From positions 1 through 32,000 of the forward strand of contig DATFYA010000147.1 of assembly GCA_035315345.1 (NCBI GenBank): 32,000 nt of DNA. The letters run 5' to 3'. The notes beneath the pieces were generated by a model. That model saw nothing but the letters and a program-made list of their open reading frames with translations, was not told the origin of the DNA and made no database searches. Source of the stretch: Candidatus Methylomirabilota bacterium. GTDB lineage: Bacteria; Methylomirabilota; Methylomirabilia; Rokubacteriales; CSP1-6. How positions within the stretch are numbered: position 1 is the first letter of the stretch; every line of letters starts with the position of its first letter. Below are positions 27,246-32,000 of the stretch, one piece after another. Made by a program: the position numbers and the translations under genes.

Positions 27246-27420
27246 ATGGTGGTCGGCATGGCCTGGCCTTCCCTTCGGCATCGGCCTGGCGGTCCCCCAG
27301 ACCTTCGCTCAGACGCCCGCCGCCCCGAAGGAAGAGAAGAAGGGCCAGCAACTCGAGAAGAAGGAAGAAAAGAAGGAGCGCGCGGCCACCCTGGGGCGCC
27401 ACCGTTCCCGGGTGGCACCC
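27246..27420 (+). pseudogene. Frameshifted remnant of a small secreted Lys/Glu-rich protein
   Basis: An excellent ribosome site (AAAGGAGG, 8 nt before) precedes the ATG at 27246, but the frame from that ATG quickly becomes a meaningless Arg/Gly/Pro run. The +1-shifted frame from 27274 reads FGIGLAVPQTFAQTPAAPKEEKK followed by more EKK repeats, i.e. the end of a signal peptide with an AxA-type cleavage site and a charged mature part. One extra base in the CCTTCCCTT stretch around 27268-27275 explains the break. No sensible C-terminus is visible before the hairpin at 27393. A TTGACT at 27174-27179 may be a -35, with only a weak -10. It could be a true pseudogene or an assembly error; the functional form is not recognised. 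Confidence 0.4.
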
Positions 27421-27421
27421 C
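27393..27421. terminator. Hairpin between convergent genes
   Basis: An 11-bp inverted repeat with one mismatch (ggggcgccacc / ggtggcacccc) and a 7-nt loop lies exactly at the stop of the minus-strand secreted-protein gene and at the end of the plus-strand remnant. There is no strong T-run on either side, so termination may need Rho; it is placed to serve both strands. Confidence 0.55.
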
Positions 27422-28116
27422 TAGCGCCGTTTCTTGGGCGTCGGCGGCCGCGGCGGCTTCGGCGTGCCCCCCTCCTGACGCGGCGCGGTCATCCAGACAT
27501 TCCGATCGCTGAGCGAGACCTCGACCGTCTCGCCCTTCCGAACCGTGACCCGGGATCGCCAGTACGTCACCATCGAGTACGTCACGGTGCTGGGGATATC
27601 GGGATAGCGCTTGGCGTCCTGGTCGCGGACCTTGTGCTGCTTCGACTGGTGACCCCCCTCCCGCCAGGCCAGGAGAACCCAGTCGCCCGCGGGCAAGCCG
27701 GTGACCTCCGCAAGACCCCGAGCGTCGGTTGCTTCGTTCTTGACCAGGTCCCCGGCGCCCACCGCGACCAGGGCCCGCTCGTAGTCGATCCGGGCAGCCT
27801 CGATCCCCGCCACCGCCCGCGTGTAGCTGTCCACCGAATCCCGCAGACCGGCCTTCACTGCGTCGAGCTCGGTCTCGAACGCGGCCGAGTACGGCAACAG
27901 GACGAGCGACACAGCAGACTGCGGCGTCGGCTCGGCGCTGCCCCGGGACGGCTCGACGTAGGCCTTCGCGGCCACGATGCCCACCGCCTGCTCGTCAACC
28001 CCTTTCTGGTAGGGCTGGACGAGGCTTGCCACATCTGGCTCGGCGGCCTTGGCTCCCCCGACGGCGACCAGTGCCGCACCCGCAATCAGCGCGGCCCATC
28101 CGCGTCCGGGGCTCAC
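27421..28116 (-). CDS. Secreted protein of unknown function with a carboxypeptidase-regulatory-like segment
   Basis: A 231-aa exported protein. I chose the GTG at 28116 because it overlaps the acyltransferase stop as GTGA and gives a clean signal peptide (WAALIAGAALVAVGGAKA); an ATG at 28146 would add 10 residues. The middle (ATDARGLAEVTGLPAGDWVLLAWREGG, about 145-175) resembles a CarboxypepD_reg-like beta sandwich, followed by a strand-rich stretch (TVTYSMVTYWRSRVTVRKGETVEVSL) and a Pro/Lys-rich end. No catalytic motif is seen. It is last in the DUF47-pit-lpxL run. Confidence 0.72.
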   Translation of the reverse strand: MSPGRGWAALIAGAALVAVGGAKAAEPDVASLVQPYQKGVDEQAVGIVAAKAYVEPSRGSAEPTPQSAVSLVLLPYSAAFETELDAVKAGLRDSVDSYTRAVAGIEAARIDYERALVAVGAGDLVKNEATDARGLAEVTGLPAGDWVLLAWREGGHQSKQHKVRDQDAKRYPDIPSTVTYSMVTYWRSRVTVRKGETVEVSLSDRNVWMTAPRQEGGTPKPPRPPTPKKRR

Positions 28117-29024
28117 GAAGCCGCCTCGCGGGGTCGGGTTCGCCATCGGGCATGCATCCAGAGCCACTGCTCCGGCGCGCGGCGGATGGCTGCCTCGAGC
28201 ACTTGATTGAATCGGGCCGTGTAGGCGACGACGTCGGCGTCGGGAGGCGGCGGCACCGGGGCGCCGACCTCCATGCAGTGTCGTCCTCCCGCCTCGCGGC
28301 GCAGGAACATCGGCACGACCGGGGCACGGGTCCGCAGCGCGAGGAGCGCCAGGCCCTTGGAGGTCGAGGCGGGGACCCCGAAGAACGGAACGAAGACGCC
28401 TTCGGCGCGGGTCGCGTTCTGGTCGAGGAGGACTCCGACCATGCGTCCGCGCCGCAGCGCCCCGAGCACCTCCCGCACCGCCCGATGCTTCACGATCAGC
28501 TCGGCCCCGCTCCGACGTCGGAACCGGGACGCCAGCTCGTCGAGCATCGGATGATCGAGGGGACGGACCACGATCGACGCCGGGACGCCAGTGAGACCAT
28601 GGGCTGCGGCCAAGAGCTCCCAGTTGCCATAGTGGGCCGTGAGGATGAGCACGCCCCGACCTTCGGCTGCCGCCGTCTTGAGCTGCTCGCCTCCCTCCAC
28701 TCGCACCCGGGAGATCATGACGTCGGTAGGACGCAGGAAGTACCGACAGCCTTCGACGAGATTCATGCCCACGTGCTGAAACGACCGACGTCCGAGTCGG
28801 CGCAGCCCGCCAGCCGTCCGTTCGTGGCCCAGCGCACGGTGCAGGTTGTCCAGGGTGACCTGGCGGCGGCCCGGCAGGAGCCACCAGAGCACGTCTCCGA
28901 TCCGCCGACCTACGGCCAGCCCGATCGGCGCGGGGAGATAGGCGAGCAGCCACGCCCCCGGCAGCAGGAGCCAGAGTCCGACGGCCCCCGCCAGCGACCC
29001 GGCGCGGGAGCGGGACGAGGTCAT
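28113..29024 (-). CDS. Lipid A biosynthesis lauroyl/myristoyl acyltransferase family (LpxL/HtrB)
   Basis: A 303-aa LPLAT-superfamily protein. An N-terminal hydrophobic helix (GLWLLLPGAWLLAYLPAPIGLAVG) anchors it to the inner membrane. The catalytic HX4E motif is HYGNWE (His131, Glu136), in LILTAHYGNWELLAAA. Family segments RRGRMVGVLLDQN, GVFVPFFGVPASTSKGLALLAL, APVVPMFLRRE and PEQWLWMHARWR follow. It adds a secondary acyl chain to lipid A or a related glycolipid, showing a Gram-negative envelope. The ATG overlaps the pit stop as ATGA. Which acyl chain it uses cannot be told. Confidence 0.9.
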   Translation of the reverse strand: MTSSRSRAGSLAGAVGLWLLLPGAWLLAYLPAPIGLAVGRRIGDVLWWLLPGRRQVTLDNLHRALGHERTAGGLRRLGRRSFQHVGMNLVEGCRYFLRPTDVMISRVRVEGGEQLKTAAAEGRGVLILTAHYGNWELLAAAHGLTGVPASIVVRPLDHPMLDELASRFRRRSGAELIVKHRAVREVLGALRRGRMVGVLLDQNATRAEGVFVPFFGVPASTSKGLALLALRTRAPVVPMFLRREAGGRHCMEVGAPVPPPPDADVVAYTARFNQVLEAAIRRAPEQWLWMHARWRTRPREAAS

Positions 29025-30031
29025 CCGACGCGGGCGAAAATGAAGGTGGCGGCGGCCCACGCCACTGCGGCGATGATGCCGGACAGGGGAATCGTCAGGA
29101 TCCAGGCCCAAATGATGTTGCTGGCCACGCCCCACCGGACCGCCGAGAAGCGCTGTGTGGTGCCCACGCCCATGATCGAGCCGGTGATGGTGTGCGTGGT
29201 GCTGACCGGGATCCCGCCGATCGCAGTCCCGATCAGCATGACCGCGCCCGCGGTCTCCGCGCAGAAGCCTCCGATCGGCCGGAGCTTGGTGAGCCGCATG
29301 CCCATGGTCTTGACGATGCGCCAGCCGCCGGCGAGCGTGCCCAGTCCCAGGGCGGTGTGCGCCGCGATGATGACCCAGAACGGCACGTAGAACTCGGGCC
29401 CGAGGTATCCGGCCGAGAAGAGGAGGATGGCGATGATGCCCATGGTCTTCTGTGCGTCGTTGGTGCCGTGACCGAGGCTGTAGGCGGCGGCGGACAAGAG
29501 CTGGAGGCGACGGAAGAGCCCTTCCACGCGGCTCGGCCGCATCCGTCGCACCGCCCAGAGCGTGACGATCATCAGCGAGAAGCCGAGGGCCAGCCCCAGC
29601 ACCGGAGCCAGCACGATGAACACGAGGATCTTGATCAGTCCGCTCGGGAGGAGGGCTCCGAAGCCGGCCTTCGCCACCGCGGCCCCCGCGAAGCCGCCGA
29701 TGAGCGCGTGCGAGGAGCTCGACGGGATGCCGAAGTACCACGTGATCAGATTCCACGCGATGGCCCCGATGAGCCCGCCGAGGATCACCCACTGATCCAC
29801 CACCGAGGCCTCCACCACCCCCTTGCCCACCGTACGCGCCACCTGGACCCCGAAGCCGAAGGCGGCCACGAAGTTGAAGAACGCGGCCCACGCCACCGCC
29901 TGCATGGGGGTGAGCACGCGCGTGGAAACGACGGTGGCGATCGAGTTGGCCGCGTCGTGGAAGCCGTTGATGTAGTCGAAGATCAGGGCGACCAGGATGA
30001 TGAACACGATCAACAACAGGGACCCGCTCAT
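29021..30031 (-). CDS. pit: Low-affinity inorganic phosphate transporter (Pit family)
   Basis: A 336-aa PiT-family permease with about ten transmembrane segments. The duplicated signature motifs are clear: FDYINGFHDAANSIATVVSTR near the N-terminus and GTNDAQKTMGIIA in the middle, plus SSSHALIGGFAGA and STTHTITGSIMGVG. It moves phosphate (probably as a metal-phosphate complex) with protons or sodium. It lies 19 nt after a DUF47 gene, a conserved pair in which DUF47 acts as a PhoU-like regulator of Pit. The length is shorter than E. coli PitA (499 aa) and typical of the DUF47-associated type. Confidence 0.94.
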   Translation of the reverse strand: MSGSLLLIVFIILVALIFDYINGFHDAANSIATVVSTRVLTPMQAVAWAAFFNFVAAFGFGVQVARTVGKGVVEASVVDQWVILGGLIGAIAWNLITWYFGIPSSSSHALIGGFAGAAVAKAGFGALLPSGLIKILVFIVLAPVLGLALGFSLMIVTLWAVRRMRPSRVEGLFRRLQLLSAAAYSLGHGTNDAQKTMGIIAILLFSAGYLGPEFYVPFWVIIAAHTALGLGTLAGGWRIVKTMGMRLTKLRPIGGFCAETAGAVMLIGTAIGGIPVSTTHTITGSIMGVGTTQRFSAVRWGVASNIIWAWILTIPLSGIIAAVAWAAATFIFARVG

Positions 30032-30050
30032 GCGCGGCGGGCCGACCGGC

Positions 30051-30668
30051 TCAAGCCATCTTGAGGGTGATACCCTCGATGACGTTGACCACGTCCTCGC
30101 AGCGGTCGGTCACCGACTCCATCGTCTCGTACAGCTCCTTCCACTTGATCACCTCGATGGCGTCGGTGCCGCCCTCGAACAGGGCCGCGAGCTGGTCGCG
30201 CAGCAGCCGGTCCGCCTCGTTCTCGAGGCGGTTCACCTCGACCGCGTGCTTGTGGTAGAACGGCGAGAGCGTGCGCAGGCAGCGCACCGCCCGGTCCGTC
30301 TCTTCCGCGGTCTTCACGATGATCTTGGCCATGCTGATGGAGCCGTCGGTCGGAGACTTTATCTTGTAGAGCAGCAGGCGGTCGGCCACCGCGTCGATCA
30401 GGTCCAGGACGTCGTCGAGACGGCTGGCCAGCGCGTAGATGTCTTCGCGATCGATCGGGGTGATGAAGGTGGTGTTCAGCCGACGCACGATCTCGTGAGT
30501 GAGTGCGTCCCCCGCGTGCTCCAGGTCCTTGATTTGCTGGGCCTTGGCCTTCGCGTCGGCGTACTCGAGGGTCAGCTCCTCGAGCACGCGGGCGGCGGAC
30601 ACGATGTGTGAGGCCTGCTGCTCGAAGAGGTCGAAGAATTTTTCTTCCCGCGGAAGCAGGCGAAACAC
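30051..30668 (-). CDS. DUF47 family PhoU-like phosphate transport regulator
   Basis: A 205-aa all-helical protein. Family features are FRLLPREEKFFDLFEQQA at the start, the E-x-x-x-D metal-binding-like repeats (IKDLEHAGDALTHEIVRRLN, RLENEADRLLRDQL) and PIDREDIYALASRLDDVLDLID. The frame extends to a GTG at 30728, but the family normally begins at FRLLPRE, so I chose the GTG at 30668. A GGGAGGA purine run lies 7 nt before it. DUF47 proteins are predicted to control the adjacent Pit transporter. It is divergent from yacG. Confidence 0.88.
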   Translation of the reverse strand: MFRLLPREEKFFDLFEQQASHIVSAARVLEELTLEYADAKAKAQQIKDLEHAGDALTHEIVRRLNTTFITPIDREDIYALASRLDDVLDLIDAVADRLLLYKIKSPTDGSISMAKIIVKTAEETDRAVRCLRTLSPFYHKHAVEVNRLENEADRLLRDQLAALFEGGTDAIEVIKWKELYETMESVTDRCEDVVNVIEGITLKMA

Positions 30669-30674
30669 GGCTGT

Positions 30675-30703
30675 ATCCTCCCGCACCGTCTGGCCGATGT
30701 CAA
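30675..30703 (-). promoter_or_regulatory. Candidate promoter of the DUF47-pit operon
   Basis: On the minus strand TTGACA (30698-30703), a 17-bp spacer and GAGGAT (30675-30680) end exactly 6 nt before the GTG at 30668. The -10 is a poor match and overlaps a Shine-Dalgarno-like GGGAGGA, so the same bases may be a ribosome site for a transcript starting further upstream. The two readings cannot be separated by eye. Confidence 0.4.
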
Positions 30704-30738
30704 CGTCGCGGCCGATCGTCGATGCCACCGCGCCGCGG

Positions 30739-30768
30739 TTGACACCGGCAGAACCGCGTGGCTAGGAT
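30739..30768 (+). promoter_or_regulatory. Promoter of yacG
   Basis: TTGACA (30739-30744), an 18-bp spacer and TAGGAT (30763-30768) lie 6 nt before the yacG GTG. The expected transcription start is the start codon itself, so translation would be leaderless; no Shine-Dalgarno is present. Confidence 0.55.
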
Positions 30769-30774
30769 GGCGCC

Positions 30775-30990
30775 GTGACGCGCCCCCAGACTCGCGCGGG
30801 CCGACAGGTTCACTGTCCACGCTGCGGAACCGGTCGGGAATGGGCGGGCAATCCGCATCGACCGTTCTGCTCGCTGACGTGTCGTCTGGTCGATCTCAGC
30901 GTGTGGCTCGACGAGCGCTACCGCATTCCCGGACCGGAGCTGTCGCCCGACTCGGACTCCGCCGCGCCGGGGAGCCCGACCACCGGATGA
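30775..30990 (+). CDS. yacG: YacG zinc-finger protein (DNA gyrase inhibitor family)
   Basis: A 71-aa protein with the four-cysteine zinc site CPRC (14-17) and CSLTC (32-36), and the hallmark stretch RLVDLSVWLDERYRIPG. E. coli YacG binds GyrB and blocks DNA binding by gyrase; the same role is assumed here. The C-terminus is a short acidic/Pro/Ser tail. The start is a GTG with a promoter directly upstream. The stop overlaps the next gene's start as ATGA, so the two are translationally coupled. Confidence 0.9.
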   Translation: MTRPQTRAGRQVHCPRCGTGREWAGNPHRPFCSLTCRLVDLSVWLDERYRIPGPELSPDSDSAAPGSPTTG

Positions 30991-31640
30991 CCGATCTCTT
31001 CGACGATCCGGTCCGGTTCCTCTCCCGCCTCATTCTCCAGATCCCCGCGCTGCTCGTGGCGGTGACCGTGCACGAGCTGGCGCACGCGCTCGTCGCGGAC
31101 CGGCTCGGCGATCCGACGCCGCGCCGTCTCGGCCGCATCACCCTGAACCCGCTGCCGCACATTGATCCGCTCGGCGCGCTGGCCTTCGTGCTCGCCGGCT
31201 TCGGGTGGGCCAAACCGGTGCCGGTGAGCGCTCAGTACCTCCGCCGCCCGATCCGCGACATGGCGTTGGTCGCCGCGGCCGGCCCGCTCTCGAATTTCCT
31301 GGTCGCCTTCGTGGCCCTGGTGGCAGTGCGGATGCTCCCGCACGCGGGCGGGGCCATGCCATTCGTGAGCGAGCCGCTGAGCGGGGCCTTGTTCTGGACC
31401 TACGTCTACAACCTGGCCCTGGGAATCTTCAACCTGATCCCGCTGCCGCCGCTCGATGGCGGTCACTTTCTGCCCTACCTCTTCCCGCGCGCGTCGTGGA
31501 GCCTCATTCACCAGCTCGAGCAAGTCGGCCCGCTCCTGTTGATCCTGCTCGTGCTGAGCGGCGCGACGCGGTACATCGTGCAGCCGGTGTTCAACGCGGT
31601 GAGCGGCTTCTATCTCTCCGTCGCGCGGTTGATGGTCTAA
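30987..31640 (+). CDS. Site-2-protease-like M50 family membrane metallopeptidase
   Basis: A 217-aa membrane protein of the short M50 (YwhC/Rip-like) type. The zinc-binding HELAH motif (His29, Glu30, His33) is in the first helix, and the second metal motif is NLIPLPPLDGGHFLPYL near the middle of the C-terminal half. Additional family segments are RLGRITLNPLPHIDPLGAL and GWAKPVPVSAQYLR. It lacks the PDZ domain of RseP. These enzymes cut transmembrane segments inside the bilayer; the substrate is unknown. Start ATG at 30987 overlaps the yacG stop. Its 3' end overlaps the convergent methyltransferase gene by 50 bp. Confidence 0.88.
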   Translation: MTDLFDDPVRFLSRLILQIPALLVAVTVHELAHALVADRLGDPTPRRLGRITLNPLPHIDPLGALAFVLAGFGWAKPVPVSAQYLRRPIRDMALVAAAGPLSNFLVAFVALVAVRMLPHAGGAMPFVSEPLSGALFWTYVYNLALGIFNLIPLPPLDGGHFLPYLFPRASWSLIHQLEQVGPLLLILLVLSGATRYIVQPVFNAVSGFYLSVARLMV

Positions 31641-32000
31641 TCGCCTGCGCGGCCGGGTCGGCCGCGCCCTCGTGCTCCAGGAGCCAGCGCTTCCGCCACA
31701 GTCCGCCGCCGTACCCGGTGAGCGCGCCGTCTCCCCCGACGAGGCGATGACACGGCACCACGATCGAGATGGGATTGCGCCCGTTGGCGGCGCCCACCGC
31801 GCGCACCGCGGCGCGATGGCCGATCGCGCGCGCCATTGCCGCGTAGCTCATCGTCCGCCCGGCTCGAATCGTCCGGAGGGCGTGCCAGACGCGCTGCTGG
31901 AACGCGGTGCCGCCGGTTTCGACCGCGATGCGGTCGACGGCGGTGAGGTCACCGCTCAGGTAGGCGCGAAGCTTGGTCGAGATGCCGAACGGGTCGCGGA
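31591..32000 (-). CDS. ogt: Methylated-DNA-[protein]-cysteine S-methyltransferase, C-terminal part (cut by window edge)
   Basis: The open frame enters from the right edge and has 136 codons plus stop here. It contains the DNA-binding and active-site domain: GTAFQQRVWHALRTI, GRTMSYAAMARAIG, AVRAVGAANGRNP and the alkyl-acceptor motif VVPCHRLVGGDG, then GYGGGLWRKRWLLEHEG. The protein transfers O6-methyl (or O4-methylthymine) groups from DNA to its Cys in a suicide reaction. The last 20 or so residues are basic and overlap the M50 gene. Ogt and the C-terminal half of Ada cannot be told apart without the missing N-terminus. Confidence 0.88.
   Translation of the reverse strand, partial: RDPFGISTKLRAYLSGDLTAVDRIAVETGGTAFQQRVWHALRTIRAGRTMSYAAMARAIGHRAAVRAVGAANGRNPISIVVPCHRLVGGDGALTGYGGGLWRKRWLLEHEGAADPAAQAIRPSTARRRDRSRSPR

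Overview
The window is a densely packed, very GC-rich (roughly 70% G+C by eye) bacterial chromosome segment with almost all genes on the minus strand. The organism is Gram-negative: it has a lipid A acyltransferase, outer-membrane-type lipoprotein and peptidoglycan/lipoprotein processing genes. It uses the GatCAB transamidation route. GTG starts and 4-base stop/start overlaps are very common. Gene content and composition would suit an uncultivated soil or subsurface lineage such as Rokubacteria/Methylomirabilota, but that placement is inference; no rRNA or phylogenetic marker was compared.

Layout, left to right. 1-6336: a co-directional minus-strand run pcrA/uvrD, gatC, gatA, gatB, ftsE, ftsX (ftsX cut by the window edge). 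6474-9717: glmU-glmS (UDP-GlcNAc supply), followed by a hairpin. 9842-14160: ileS-lspA-rluD. 14249-18194: two polytopic GT39/PMT-like membrane proteins and a secreted DUF4124/aspartic protease protein. 18253-18441: tatA with its own sigma70 promoter. 18516-23343: a selenocysteine cluster, transcribed leftward, of tRNA-Sec, a DUF3105 membrane protein, a lipoprotein, a 95-aa protein, selA and selB. 23453-24694 (+): a five-heme secreted cytochrome c, divergent from tRNA-Sec. 24565-27093: a minus-strand run of an MltD-like lytic transglycosylase, a MoaD/ThiS-like protein and an AhpD-like protein. 27246-27421: a frameshifted remnant of a small secreted Lys/Glu-rich protein and a hairpin. 27421-30668: DUF47 (PhoU-like), Pit phosphate transporter, LpxL/HtrB and a secreted protein. 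30775-31640 (+): yacG and an M50 membrane protease. 31591-32000: 3' part of an O6-methylguanine-DNA methyltransferase gene, cut by the right edge.

The most notable result is a probable selenoprotein at 24565-25527. Two abutting same-frame ORFs are separated only by one TGA. Reading that TGA as Sec gives a 320-aa tandem AhpD-fold protein with a C-x-x-U-x-x-x-H active site. A perfect 7-bp stem-loop lies 14-33 nt after the UGA, as expected for a bacterial SECIS. The insertion machinery (selA, selB, tRNA-Sec) lies only about 1.2-7 kb away, so this window holds both the decoding apparatus and a client; selD is not in the window.

A second, genome-style signal is promoter placement. Several genes have a -10 element (often an extended TGnTAnnnT) 6-10 nt upstream of the start codon, four of them at exactly 6 nt before a GTG. 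This suggests leaderless or near-leaderless transcripts.
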